A stretch of DNA of 64,000 bases from contig NC_037092.1 of assembly GCF_002994745.2 (NCBI RefSeq), positions 74,496,324 to 74,560,323 of the forward strand, in the 5' to 3' direction. Every line of letters starts with the position of its first letter. The stretch's first letter is position 1. The notes beneath the pieces were generated by a model, which saw only the letters and a program-made list of their open reading frames with translations, was not told where the DNA came from and ran no database searches. The stretch is from Rosa chinensis. Taxonomy: Eukaryota; Streptophyta; Magnoliopsida; Rosales; Rosaceae. Below, piece after piece: positions 23,046-36,249 of the stretch. A program made the translations under genes and the position numbers.

Positions 23046-25627
23046 TGTGGGCCCCGGAATTATGTATCGAACTTAATGGAGAAATTTTCATAAAGTGAAA
23101 ACCTCAATTTGAGGGTTGGATGATAAAGTACACGACACGACGAGTTCGTGGAAATTTTCGGGGAATTTTTCGGATACCCGAAGTATTTTTAATGAATTTC
23201 CGAAGTTTGGAAATTTTGGAAATTCATTTAAATAAAAAGAATTTCTGTAGTGAAATCTTAGCCGTTCATCTCACCACCGTTTCATCCCAGCCATCCATCG
23301 CCTCCACCTCTTGATCCTAGCCCTTGACTTCATTTGAGGTTGGGGTATTTAGATTCCTTGATCAGATCAAGGATGGGGGATTAGTTGCAGAAACACGAGA
23401 GGGAGAGAGAGCTGGGAGCTCTGAACCGGACACCACCGACCCGAGAAGGAGACCCGGTCGCCGCACCACCGTCCGGCCATCGATCGCTGACGGGCGACCA
23501 CCATCTTCTTCGTCTCGCCATCGCCAACAGCCTCTCATCCTTGGATTGTCCATGCACTGAACAGGGAAGGAAACCCGACGACGAGAAGCCCGAAGCTTCA
23601 CCGGCAACCTCTGCAATTTCCGGCAACCGATTAAGCTATATCTGGTATGGAAACTCATCCTCATGCCAATCTCTACGTATTAGGCTAATTGGTTTTCAAA
23701 ATTGATGGAGTTTTGTCGACTTGGCTTCTGGGTTCATATCGGGTCCGGCGTTGTTCTTCGATGCCGACGACTTCTTAGGCTTCTCTTGGTCCACTCTCCA
23801 CCTCGTTTCCACTTGTTGATGCTTAATGTTCTAGACTGAAGCTAATTTTCAGAAACTGCTAGCTGGTGTGTTGGATTCCCAGTTCGTCATCATCTTTGTT
23901 CAACCGAGCTGGCTTGGAGTAGTTTTTGAAGGTATAATTCGAATTCTTGACTTGAAGTTCGGTTCTTGTTGTGCAGATCGGAAGTTAGTGACTTGAGTTG
24001 GTATACCTGTTGTTGGTACTGAAATTTTGAATTGAAATCGATTATTTGGAATGTGTAACGAACTGTGGAGTTGTGGTGGAGCTCGAATTGCCTTGGTTGT
24101 GTGTGTAGTTTGTTTAGTTGTTGTCAGTTAATTGGATTGAGTTGTTAAGTTGGAAAGTGGCTATTATATTTATGAACTGAAAGTACAGAAGATGTGGGTT
24201 AGTTGTGAGTGTGGATGTGGAATATTTGGAAAATGGTCAAGCTTGGGTGCCCATAGTGGTTTTGGGTACACCTTGCATAAAAGTTGAAATAAACAGTGGA
24301 TGTCCTTAGTATTTTCCGTCGAATTACTGTGTGTGAAGTAAATTGGAATCTTTTGTTGGTAAAATCATTATGGATTTGTTTGTGCATTTCACGGCTTGAT
24401 AGTAAGTAAAGAAAGGAAAATAAGTAAAGGTTCGGTAATTTGGGTTAATTATCGAACCTATTACAATTGGTCAAACAATGGTCAAAACGGTCAATCCTGG
24501 TCAAACCAGGAAAGGTTGGTCAAACCTTGGTCAACTCCTGGTCCAACCAGGAACAGTGGGTTTAGACGATTTATTAATCGTCGAGATTTCGTAAAATTGT
24601 TCAATGGATTATTAACTACCAAAATGTCAGAATTTAGGATTCCAGTTACCCGAGGAACGGAAGGTTCGCGACTCTCGGAGTACGTGAGAGAAAGCATCGG
24701 AATCCAGGTAGGGATTCAGGACTCTCCTCGGTTGGTGATTTTCTTATATATTTTCTTATCTACGTGATGCATGATGAAAGTATGTTGTTAGTTCAAATTT
24801 AATATGTTTTTAAGTTAACGTGCGTATAAGATTTTGATGGCGGTGTATGAGAGCGGAAAGGTAGTCAATGACTACCTTGGGGATTAGCCACCCCTAAACC
24901 TCCGGAGGGTTAGCTACACCGGTCGGATGGTGCGCAATCGCAATGGTGACACGGTTCCGTGTGTGTAGCTAGTGTGTTAAGTTTGGCGCTCTGTGACTGG
25001 TAAGGTCAGATGTTGGTTCTACGGAACCAGGCCATCAGGTAAAGTGCACGTAGTTTTCTAATCATGCATCGGGTTTTTAAAGTTTGTCGTTCCTTTAAAT
25101 ATTTGGTTTAAGCATGTTTTCATACTGGAGCTCCAAACCCTTATCTGTTGATTTTCAAACCTAGTCGAGTTAGAGTTCCTGTTGAGCAGCGAGGACGAAA
25201 GCTCACCCCTACAACAGTATGAATGCAGGTACTGTGCATTGGTGACGGGACAATAGCGGATGGAGCTGGGTGTGCAGAACAAGCTCGGTAAATTACTGTG
25301 TGAACCTTATTCTAAATTCTATTTCTCGAACTTTGGTTCTGGAGCTTGTTGTTACCTAGTCTCGTGTCATCATTCAGTTGAATTCTCTTTCATTGAAATC
25401 CGTACCTCGTGTGAGCCTTTATCCAAGTTCTAGACAAAACGAAATAGATTTATTTTAAGTTTTCACCTCAAAAATATTTGTAGCTTCCGCTGTGTTTTAA
25501 CAAAAAGTTTTTCAAACAAAATGCCTAGCGGTTCTCTAGAATGTAAATCAAGCGTTCGCTTTATGTTTTAGAGACTCGCGGCACTGTGACGTGCTTAAGC
25601 TAGTGAGGTGTAGCTTGGGGCGTTACA
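23046..25627 (+). mobile_element. Solo LTR, probably Tekay/Del chromovirus
   Basis: A 2582-bp sequence starts TGTGGGCCCC and ends GGGGCGTTACA. It is flanked by the perfect 5-bp duplication ACTCA (23041-23045 and 25628-25632). No protein domain, PBS or PPT is visible inside, so it is best read as a solo LTR left by LTR-LTR recombination. The TGT/ACA ends, the large size and the GTGACGTGCTTAAGC tail recall LTRs of Tekay/Del-type Gypsy elements; that assignment is from family knowledge. The plus orientation is inferred from this tail. It ends about 410 bp upstream of the USP-like gene. Confidence 0.82.
24469..24534. promoter_or_regulatory. Cluster of six GGTCAA (W-box-like) words
   Basis: GGTCAA occurs at 24469, 24480, 24489, 24499, 24518 and 24529, i.e. 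TTGACC on the minus strand, which contains the W-box core TTGAC bound by WRKY factors. It lies inside the solo LTR. Function is not shown. Confidence 0.45.
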
Positions 25628-25632
25628 ACTCA

Positions 25633-26034
25633 CATATAAAATAAAATAAACAGTGACACGCCTTTTACATACAAACTAATTGTTGGTAAATATCTCCCAT
25701 AAAATAAAATAGAAGAATACTTATATGCCGATGCATTTTTTTAGGAAAAATCCTCCAATAAAACATACATATGTATAATTATGACACATCTAGAATTAAA
25801 TTAGCTGTATCCTTCAAAGATTTTTGCAGGCAATTGACCGGTTCTCAAGGATGATTCCAACATCTTACCTTAATAATAGCATAAAACACTAGCTAATTTC
25901 TTAATCACTGGCCAGAAAGAAAACTTATGAATCACTAATCAGTTTTGTCAATTAGTTCTCTTTATCACATGTCACTTCTCTACCCTCCATTGCAGGCCCC
26001 CTTATTTGAAAAAATTTGTGACAACATTGGGTAG
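25633..26034. other. Upstream region of USP-like gene
   Basis: AT-rich, with no gene. It would hold the proximal promoter and leader of the gene starting at 26035. No convincing TATA box was identified. Confidence 0.45.
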
Positions 26035-26885
26035 TTGTGGTGTTTTCACCCCCGCCGGGGAAAAGTTCCGGTTAATGGTGGTGTAAACAGCCGGACAATA
26101 ACCATACGTATAGGAGACATGCAAGCGCCGGCAAAAAAAGTATTGGTGGTGGCAGATCCGACCCGAGATTCATCGGGTGCGCTCCAATACGCACTTTCTC
26201 ATTCAGTGCTCGAACACGACGAATTGATCCTCCTTCATGTCGAGAACCCAAGTAATTGGATACACGGATTCAATCTCAATACATTGCTCAAAATCCCGCC
26301 TAATCTAGCTACCGTCGCCGCGCAAGCCATGTCGTTTGATCACGGGAAAGGAAATGGAATTGCAAACTCAGGGGAGCCGGTAAAGGATTTTCTTGAAGAA
26401 ATGAAGAATGAATGCAATCGGGCAAAACCAAAACTAAATGTGCGTATAGAGAGGGTGACATTGGAAGCTGGCAGAGACAGAGCAAACACTATTTTACATC
26501 ATAGCGAAGTTCTTGGGGTTGACATCATTGTTATAGGGCAACGGCGAAGTCTTTTTCCCAAGGGACATTTAGGGTGAGTACTTTTCGAGTTTCTCTTAGA
26601 CATTCTAGTTTCATTTCATTCACAATCACATATACTAGAATGCAAGTATATATGCCTCTTCGACTTGTTGTGTTGTCGCCTGACTTTCGATTTTGAATAT
26701 GATGAATGTGCAGAGCATATACATGGCCTGGAGGGCGATCGACAGGGTCATCGAAAGGGATAAACACAGCAGAGTATTTGATTGAGAACTGCAAGTGCAC
26801 TTGTGTTGGAGTACAGAAGAAGAGCCAAGCTGGAGGCTACGTTCTCAACTCAAAAACCCACAAAAATTTCTGGCTTCTTGCATAG
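26035..26885 (+). CDS. Universal stress protein-like protein (236 aa)
   Basis: Two exons, 26035-26573 and 26714-26885, joined by a GT-AG intron that splits a Gly codon. The product has a USP / adenine nucleotide alpha-hydrolase-like fold. Strand one is KKVLVVADPTRDSSGALQYAL, followed by DELILLHVENP. Later come a segment ending VTLEAGRDRANTIL and the VDIIVIGQRR strand. After the intron the C-terminal region includes GGRSTGSSKG and YLIENCKCTCVGVQ. USP proteins bind ATP or act as soluble stress-related factors; the exact role of this one is unknown. The glycine-rich loop after VIGQRR is looser than the canonical G-2x-G-9x-G-S/T motif, so ATP binding is uncertain. The start could also be the Met at 26119, just before the conserved region. 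Confidence 0.8.
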
Positions 26886-29800
26886 TTTACAACCACCTGC
26901 ACCAGATCTCAAGTGATGTAATATGCTCTTTACTCGTTCTTGTTTTCTTCTTTAATTTCTCATAGCTATGGAGTACTGAGTTATGATATGAAATGCATCA
27001 CAAATTTTGATGAAAAAAACAATATATAATAATAAAAAGGGACATTTTTGAAAACCCTAGCTGGGCTTTTGAACAGTGTTACCTGAATCGCGGGTCATAG
27101 TGGTGCGAGTACGCGGTATGCTAGTTACTTCGGTACCCGGTACGGTCGGGGTAGGTTGCTTAATTCACTTTACTTTTATAATCACATTCTTAAATTGCAT
27201 TTAGTAAATTATCAAGTCATTGACCAATTAAAGAAAGTTTTTTACTGAAAGAACAAATTAAATGAATTTCTGTATGACAAATAACAATAATTAGAAAGAA
27301 TTTAATGACCAATATATGAAAGAGAGGAAGATAATGGTGCTTTTAAATTTGAATTAAAAAGTAAAATACAAAAAGAGACATGAGAAAGTCAGAAGACTGA
27401 TTTGGGAGTCATCAAACTTCTGCGTTGATTCAATTGAGGACGAACGCAATCTAATCACAAGGAAGACATCAATGTTCTTCAATAACACCAGAAGATATCT
27501 TGGGTAAACATAGCTTCAATATCAGATCACCAAACACAATGATCCAGTTCGCCAACGCACCACGATCGGGATCGATCGATCCGGAACGTAGGTCGCAGGG
27601 AAGAGGAGCGATCCCGTAACTCTGCTTTTGAAAGCCCAAGCTAGCATGCATGGCAAGGACTGAATCGGTATTAGATATTAACGTGACGGATTGAAAGAGT
27701 GACAACGTAGATTGTTTCACCACGAAGGATGTACGTAGTTTGATTATTGAAATCCCAATTCATCCTTTAGGTCCCTCCAAGTCTCACTTTGATGATCCAT
27801 AAAATTTATGTCAAACAAAATTTGTCCCAAAAATGCATACAAAATCATGAAAGTGAACTGGTGGAGACGTTAATCAAATGATGACTAATTAGCTTTTGAT
27901 TTGGTTAATTTTCTTGCGAATGATATTCGTGAATACAAACAAAAAAGAATATTGATCATTGAATGTAAGCTATGGAGATCGAATGTGAGGACTTTTAACT
28001 ATTTCAGCATGTACACAACCTTTCTATTGATGTATAACTTTGTCGAAATCCTTATTAAACTATAATAGCTAGGTCGGACATGAGCGCTAACATTCCAGAA
28101 CTGTGCCAATTCAAATGTTAATATAAACAAAAGATTTATTCACACATTTCTAAATACTAAATATACATTTCTTTTATGGTATACCCAAAATTTTATTTTA
28201 TAGGTATATTAAATTATCAAAAAAGACATTTACATCAAAAATAGAGAAACATAGTTGGAAATTTGGAATAAACTATTCAGCTTTATTGTTTTCTTCTCCT
28301 TTATGTGAATGACTGTGAATGAAGATGCAAACTTGAAACCCAAGTTAGAAACAGTTAAGGACAACGATCAACGAACATCTATAGCTCCAAGAAAAATCGG
28401 CAACAACGTAATGGATTTTAATATGGTGTTTGTCAACCCTCAATTGAGGTATGACTTCTCCATCTTTGACTGAATTTTATTTACTACAAATTTTAGGTTT
28501 TCAATTTCAATTGTTGTCTGATGAACTAGTACTGAAACTATTTTACTATTTTTCATGGCTTCTAAATTGTCTCCTTGATTATTATAACATATTTTATTAT
28601 TTTGTCAAGCTAGTAGCCGGTTCTCTTTTGTATTTGCAGCTTTTCTTTGGTTGTATTTTTCTTTGGTGTTTGTTTTTGGTTGCTGCCTTCGTTTATAAAA
28701 TTTTCAGTTGACCAAAGAGAAAAAAAAAAATTGGATGTGTAGTGGATAGGTATGGTGTATTGTGAATGAAGATAATTTAGGAAGGTTAGGGTACGTTAAG
28801 AAGTGGTGTATTATCTAGTATTTACTATTTAGCAATGTGTGAATAAAATTTCTCTAAACAAAAATTTTACTTCTAGATTATGAGCATACTCACATACTCA
28901 ATGAATTTTGTGCTCGATTAGTTGTACTCAATTACTATAGGATCGATTTAGATCAACGGTGGGTAATAGTTAAGAAAACAAGTAAATTCAAACCATTTTA
29001 TTATACAATATTCTCCACTCGATCTGTGATTTGAATCCAACAGATATTAAGCACAACTGAACAAAAAATTCATTGAATGAGTAGATGAACATGACTGTAT
29101 TGATTAAATATTAGAAGTGTTTTGTACTTTATAGGAGATTGGAAGTCATAATCTCTTCGACGTACTTATATATATAATAAAAAATTCATTAATTGAGTAG
29201 GAAAACATGACTACATTGATTACAAGATTTTTCTATTTGTTAGGAGATAACACATAATGATTGTTAGTATGAATGTATGTAGTTTCATGTATGAGTCCAT
29301 TTACATTACATTTGAATATTAATTAATCATATTATTACTAATAGAACTGACCCAATCGTGGGAAACAGGGAAAAATAAAAGAACAAACTAGAAAATGACA
29401 AGAGCCTTAAGCTGATTAATTGTCCATTTCCTTATAATTTTTAGTCTTGAATATATGAGAGATTTGTAATAAGACAGCAACAAAGTGATACATGTGAAAT
29501 TAATTAACTCGTGCATGTCAATGTAAAGGTCGATAGATGAGCTGTTACCCACCTCCAAAATCAATCTTTAGCTTTCCACTTGATTTGGCAATCCATGAAA
29601 ACTATCGCTCAACTATCTGATGAAAAGAATTGGTTTTGGGTTAACATCTCATCTCCTCCATCTGCTATCAATGTATCCATCGTCCACCCACCACGATAAT
29701 ATTCAAATTTCACGTTCACACGCTTAGTGTTCTTCCCCAATCATCATGAAATGCATGCCGAATGGAAAGTTAACCATAATTAGTATCATAATCTCTATTA

Positions 29801-31009
29801 ATTAATTCGTTATAGTCATAACGAAAATTACGTACCGTTCCTAATTAATTAGTTTCTTTAAACATCTAGCTAGGCAGCTAGCCGATCTATCTTCGATCAA
29901 ATGAGAAATACAATAAACTAATTTGGAGATCGGATTACCGAAAAGGCTTGGTATATAAACCGGGATCATGTTTAATAATACACTAATAAGCCCCCTTTAA
30001 TCTTCATTGCATTTATTAAAACGCACAAGTACTTAGGTTGACCTGTGCAAGAAGTTTAATTAAAGCAAAATAAAACACTTGGACAAAAGGGAACTACCAA
30101 AAACTAGCTAGTGATAAAAGCTCAAGCTCTCCTAACTTTTAACAACTTTCTCCAACGAATCGAAGACTAATTTTACTTGACCAACAGCTAGTTATTAGCT
30201 ATGAGAGGATCGATTGAGAGAGAGATTTAATTTAGTGATCGACTTAAATTTTTTCTTACTATCACGTACAATACTATTAATTACAAAATCTAGCCTTTGT
30301 TTAATATATTCTACCCCCAATTAATATCTGAAAATTTATACAAAACATTAGGCTGGATCTAGAAAGATTGAAATAACATCCGCAAATGAAAATTTGTGTA
30401 GACCGACTTCTCATTTCTGACCACAACACAGATATAATCTGACAACAGAAACTGGTCATTTCTTGTACATGGATTATAGGTGCATGTAAAATAAAAATTG
30501 CCTATAGTAGTGATAATTGTTTGATGTTCTGAATAGAGAAACTTAAACAATGAACGGTTCGATCTGATAATTTAATTGCATAATGAATTAGAGAGAGTTC
30601 AAAAGCACCCTCTAAGAAGGGGCAGGGAGTTGATGTATGGATCATATATCATTAGTCAATGACAAGTTACCAATGCAAACTAAAACGAAAGAGATGGATG
30701 CAAATTAATAAAGTGATTAAATGGATAATTCTGTTGAGATTGTGGGTCGTTGTCCATGTCGATCATCTTCCTTGACCTTTATTTCCCAGTGCTTTCTGGT
30801 TTGTTAGCTGGGGTTTGGGTGTACTTTACCCAATACGGGTTCACCAAACCAGTGGCTGACCAATATCAACTAAGCTCGTTGCTTAGTTTACATGGCTTCA
30901 ATCCAAGTGTTTTAGTTGACATATAACTGCTACTATACTTTGAGTAATACCCAAGATAATTAACTCCACCTTCTTCACCACTAGAAAGGTCTAGCTAGCC
31001 GGCCTGCCC
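26886..31009. other. Intergenic between USP-like gene and laccase
   Basis: Over 4 kb of mostly AT-rich DNA. A MITE-like inverted repeat lies at 28882-29095. A short frame at 27469-27723 on the minus strand has no recognisable homology. A word matching the secondary-wall MYB element, ACCAAAC, is at 30843-30849, about 440 bp upstream of the laccase start. Confidence 0.55.
28882..29095. repeat. MITE-like inverted repeat
   Basis: Left arm ACTCAATGAATTTTGTGCTC and, inverted on the right, ACTCATTCAATGAATTTT followed by TGTTCAGTTGTGC. The arms are imperfect, over about 35 bp. No clear target-site duplication was found, so the superfamily is unassigned. Confidence 0.4.
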
Positions 31010-31018
31010 CTATATATT
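31010..31018 (+). promoter_or_regulatory. Candidate TATA box of laccase
   Basis: CTATATATT lies about 280 bp before the start codon. A second candidate, TTATATATAG, is at 31155-31164. Either could be used; the shorter leader would favour the second. Confidence 0.35.
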
Positions 31019-31291
31019 ATTTCTCAAGTTCTATACGGTACGTATAGGGCTTCATTCTCAGGTACTCTTCCAAGCTAGCTCTCTCTACCCACCAAAAAAT
31101 TTAAGCAAAAACGACATTGCAGCTGAGATTTTATAGTCTTAATTAGTTTCCCTGTTATATATAGATAACGTCTAAGTTTCCATTGTTTCATAGGCTTGGT
31201 CAATAGCAACTAGCTACTGCAATACATAGAAATATTGGAAAGAGTGAGTCTAGCTTGTAGAGATTGCTTTCGGGGATCAAAGAAGAGAGAA

Positions 31292-34200
31292 ATGGAGATG
31301 GTGTCGTGGATTAGGGCCTTGCTTTTGGTGGCTTGTTTCGGCTGGTTGTTTCTGGCACCAGCGGAATGCCTGGAACGACATTACAAGTTTAATGTAAGTA
31401 CAATAATACATGCATTTTCATGTATGTATATCTGGGAATGAGTGTTTCGCCGTTACAAGTTCAGTCAAAGCTTTCTATTTACATGTTCTTAATTAAAATG
31501 CAGCACACAGCTAGCTTCATACAAGCAAAAGTCCGGTTTTTTGTTTGGTTCTTTTCTCTCTCTCCTTCAAATGATTTGAGATCGACATGCTCATTAATAG
31601 GTGTCTTTCTTGCATACACTAATTAGATATAGAGATCCATAGATAAACAGGTATCCATTATCAATATGTAAACCAGTTGCACAAGAGAACCAAGGCTTAT
31701 AGAAGGAGCGTCTTGGTTGGCCTCTCTTGGTTCCATGCATTGCATGCTGGGGTTATTTTTTGTCTTTCTTTCTTGCTAAAATCTTAATGAAAATTCAGTT
31801 GACGTGACTAGCCAACTTACAAAATTAGTTCCAAACTATATCAAAAGTTATTTCTTTTCAATAAATTTTAAATTTGTGACTCACAGTATCTTTTTGTTAA
31901 TTTTATGACAAATTTAACAGTTACACGTGTTTCACGTCACCTAATATAATTTATTCACGTATTTAGTTATAATGTTACATACGGAAGATAAGTTGAAAAA
32001 AAAAGTTCCACAATAAAAATAACATGTTGATACAATTTCGAGTCACCCCGATTGTCCCTTAATTTAATAAAATTACATTGTTTGTTCTTTAAAATAAAAT
32101 AGTTAAACAAAATAGCTTTATCAAACGGAAGTGTGGTTGAGAAAGCCACCAAACCACTGTCAGCATTGAGCATTACTCTTTTTTATGTATAGCGTTTTAT
32201 AGTTAAGTAATTTATTATAACGACTTCCGTTCTATAATCTGCCTGGATTGTCATAGGTGGTGCTGAAGAAAACCTCACGGCTGTGCTCAAGCAAGCCCAT
32301 TGTCACCATCAACGGAAAGTACCCCGGTCCCACCATATATGCCAGGGAAGATGACACCGTCCTCGTCAAGGTTGTCAACCACGTCAAGTACAATGTTAGC
32401 ATCCATTGGTACGTGATTTCTCATTTTTCTTATGTGCGTTCACTAGATGTTTGATGAAATGCCTTAAATAAATAGACTAAAACAATCGATTAATTATATA
32501 TTTTACATCCCACAAAAACTATATCATAAATCCGTCAATCATTACTGTTGCTTGTTGTGAATAGGCACACTATTTGTGATTATAATTTATGATTCTCTAG
32601 CATTATTCATATGATGTTACCTTGATATGAAGTGTTTTATGTTTCTAATCCCTAATGATGTTGGCATGAAAGGCATGGGATCAGACAACTGAGAAATGGC
32701 TGGGCTGATGGACCTGCATACATAACTCAGTGCCCGATTCAGCCCGGACAACAGTATGTGTACAACTTCACCGTCACCGGCCAAAGAGGCACACTTTGGT
32801 GGCATGCACACATCCTCTGGCTCAGAGCTACCGTCTATGGCGCCTTGGTCGTCTTACCCAAGCTTGGAGTCCCATATCCCTTTCCTACACCCAAGAAAGA
32901 AGTTGTGGTTATTCTAGGTGAGACAACGAGCAAGTACTATTTCCATTATATACCATTTTAATTTAAGGGTGCTTCAAAAATTGCTTATTATTGTTTAAAT
33001 TGCAGGTGAATGGTGGAAATCAGATGTGGAAGCTGTTATCAATGAGGCTCTGAAATCTGGTGCAGCCCCAAATGTTTCTGATGCTCACACAATTAATGGC
33101 TACCCAGGGCCTCTCTCACTCTGCTCCTCACAAGGTATACACCATATTGTATTGCTACCGTACTTAGATTGTTCGATAAATGCCTCAAGATTGTTCTAAA
33201 AGACAAATTTTGGGCTCCAACACTGCCTTATAGTATTACTGAAGCATAGCATACATTAGCTCAAGTCCATCTAAAGTTGTAAACTATTGTGCTCAATATG
33301 CATCCAAGTTTCTAAACTGATCTACTAATGATCTGATGTGCGTGCAGGAGGGTACAAATTACCAGTACTACCAGGCCACACATATTTACTAAGAATCATC
33401 AATGCTGCACTGAATGATGAACTCTTCTTCAAGGTTGCCAACCACAAACTAACCGTAGTTGAAGTGGATGCCGTGTACACGAAACCCTTCGAAACCACCA
33501 CCATTCTCATAGCACCTGGCCAAACCACAAACGTCCTTCTGACAGCAGACCGCAGCACAGGCAAGTACTTGGTTGCTGCCTCGCCTTTCATGGACAGTCC
33601 GACGGTAGCTGTAGACAACAAGACTGCCACTGCTACCTTGCACTATAGGGGCAGCCTTGCAAGCACCTCCACCATTCTCACCGTCCCTCCTCCTCAAAAT
33701 GCCACACGCCTAGCCACAAAGTTCACAAAGTCCCTCCGCAGCCTAAATTCAGTCACCTACCCTGCTAAGGTCCCATTGAAAATTGATCACTCGTTGATGT
33801 TCACTGTCAGCCTTGGACTTCAAACTTGTGCTAGTTGTGCCAATGGTAACAGAGTGGTGGCGGATCTTAACAATGTCACATTTGTGATGCCAAAGATTTC
33901 TCTCCTTCAAGCACATGTCTTCAACATAAGTGGAGTTTTCACTGATGATTTCCCCGGAAACCCTTTGATGCCTTATAATTATACCGGAGCACAGCAGCCA
34001 ACGAATATGCTGACCATGAAGGGCACTAGGCTTTATAGACTTGCTTACAACTCTACAGTGCAGCTAGTACTACAAGACACTGGAATGATAGCCCCTGAAA
34101 ACCATCCAGTGCATCTTCATGGGTTCAACTTCTTTGAGGTTGGGAGGGGATTGGGAAATTTCAACCCCAAGACAGATCCGAGAAGATTCAACCTTATTGA

Positions 34201-34558
34201 CCCTGTCGAGAGGAACACAGTTGGAGTGCCATCAGGTGGATGGGCCGCTATCAGATTTAGGGCTGATAATCCAGGTAAACACATTGTACGTCCAAAATTA
34301 TATTCAACATGATTAGGGAACTACATTGATACTGTGAATATAACATGTCCACCTGCCTAGCAAGAATAAAGTTTCCAAAATTAACATAACTTCCAATGTA
34401 ACCATGTTTTTCATGTTGTCTTTTCAGGGGTTTGGTTTATGCATTGTCATCTTGAGCTTCACACAACATGGGGGCTTAAGATGGCATTTGTGGTGGACAA
34501 TGGCAAAGGCCCCAACGAGTCTGTTCTACCGCCTCCAAGCGATCTTCCCAAATGTTAG
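31292..34558 (+). CDS. LAC4-like: Laccase of the lignin clade (561 aa)
   Basis: Six exons with GT-AG introns: 31292-31393, 32257-32408, 32673-32917, 33006-33134, 33348-34274, 34428-34558. The spliced length is 561 aa, normal for plant laccases. Residues 1-25 form a signal peptide ([15 protein letters not shown]), so the enzyme is secreted to the cell wall. All four copper-binding blocks are present: [28 protein letters not shown] and [13 protein letters not shown]. Laccases are multicopper oxidases that oxidise monolignols with O2 to radicals that polymerise to lignin. Similarity to Arabidopsis LAC4 is strong, and the C-terminus PSDLPKC is typical. Many NxS/T sites suggest glycosylation. I chose the Met at 31292 because the upstream in-frame Met at 31235 would bury the signal peptide. 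A miR397-type site lies in exon 5. Confidence 0.95.
33397..33417 (+). promoter_or_regulatory. Predicted miR397 target site
   Basis: The 21 bases over the codons for the INAALND region pair with miR397a with one mismatch (miRNA position 6) and one G-U wobble (position 15). miR397 cleavage of lignin-type laccase mRNAs at this conserved place is established in Arabidopsis, poplar and rice. The site here is predicted from sequence. Confidence 0.8.
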
Positions 34559-34863
34559 CGATGAAGAACACCACTACACAAACTAATGCCAAATTGATTC
34601 TGAATTTCTGATCAACTCGAAGCATAAAAGGAAATACAAAGCAAACAGAGATCCAAATTATGGGAAGGTCGGGTGAGATCAAAACTAGTACGAAGAATTT
34701 TTTGTAGCATCCAAGCTACAGGAGCATGTTGAATAAGACCATTGGAATTGTGTATTTCAAGGTTTAGCAAGTTGTGTTTGAGTGTCTATGTAAATCTGGA
34801 ATTTTTGATATACTGCTAATTATGGAAACCAACACAGGATTTTTTTTTTTTTTTTTTAGTTAA

Positions 34864-35167
34864 GAGCAACTCTAACAGCTTCCTTATAATTTTTGTATTA
34901 TAGGGAAGCAAAAGTCAAAGTTTTAGTTTCTTTTTCTTCTCCAACTCCAACAGATTCCCTATTTTACAATAATCTCTAAAATCTCCATATTCTTCCTTAA
35001 ATTTTAGAGTTTGCTGTAAATATAGGAAATTTGGTTTTCTCTTTTCTCACTTTCCCTAAAATAGGGATAGTTATAGGGAATCTGTTGGAGCAAAAGAGGC
35101 TTATTTTTCTCAATTTTTCCCTAAAGTAGAGAAAAATAAAAATATAGGGAATCTGTTAGAGTTGTTC
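34864..35167. mobile_element. PIF/Harbinger-type MITE
   Basis: A 304-bp element with terminal inverted repeats GAGCAACTCTAACAG and CTGTTAGAGTTGTTC (one mismatch). It is flanked by the 3-bp duplication TAA (34861-34863 and 35168-35170), the TWA target typical of PIF/Harbinger. The inside has more inverted words (CTCCAACAGATTCCCTA and TAGGGAATCTGTTGG). It is non-coding and lies about 300 bp after the laccase stop, possibly in or near the laccase 3' end. Confidence 0.75.
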
Positions 35168-36249
35168 TAATAAAAATCAGTTCTAGTAATAAACCTTCCG
35201 GCCCCTGCCTCAAGATGCACAAAACTAGTCACAGACTAACTAGCCCAACGAGCAATAGCGTGCTGATCTACTTGTATGGGCTTTCTGGATAATTGTCGCT
35301 AGCCTCATATCTTTTGCAATCGGTGCTTGGTACTAAAACTGATACCAATATGCAACAAACTGGTGTATCAATCAGCGTTAGCGTAACCTCCTAACTTGAC
35401 CCGGTTTCAATTGCCTTTAGAAAATTACCTAACATTGATCTATTAATATATTGCACAAAATATTTAACATCAAATTAATAGCTAATACAGCGGAACCTTC
35501 GGAAATGATTATATCCATCCAAGCTACAAATGCCGGTCTCAAGACTCAAGGACATTACAGTAGAAAAGTGATTTTAAGCACCAATGGTTCTTGACTTCTT
35601 GTGGCATCCCTTGGAGGCACAATTTCAATTATAGGAATCATACGCAGACTTAAAGGCTCAATTCTTTTGCTTTTCAGTCTTTCCAAAGAAGGTAAGTTCA
35701 GGTGTTGATGTTTTAGTTAATTAATTATGCTCACTGCATTTATGAAAATCAGACTCGACGTAACAATATGTTCTATGACGACCCTTCATGTCTTTAATTT
35801 TGAATTTTTGGTACTAATGACCTTGAAAAATATTGTATTTATTTAGTTGGGAATTATTATCTATGTACATCAAATTTTCATTCAGAGGTACAGCTAATTT
35901 TCCATATAAAATACAGTTGGGAATGATCATTAGTGTTGTTGGGTCCATATTTTAAAGGGAGATGAGGTAATGCACACGCTAAACCAGAAGAGAGGGACTC
36001 CGAGTTGCCACAACTCTCAATCACACGGTGTGACTTTTTGACTTTTAGGGAAAAGGGGGGAAACATATGAAAGGAATCCTTCCTTTAATGGCAACAAACT
36101 GGTGGTGGGCGCCCACTGCCCAACCCCCCAGCACCCTCATTATGCTATTCAATTCGCCATCGCCATTTCCAACCAACACTATTCTTGGTAGTTTACCCAA
36201 TTCAATTGGCTCCAAAATACCTGGGCTGTTCAACTTTATTTTTAATTAA

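Noticed and set aside
27469..27723. 84-codon minus-strand frame near the USP-like gene
   Set aside because: No domain recognised; could be a decayed transposon piece, but nothing supports coding.
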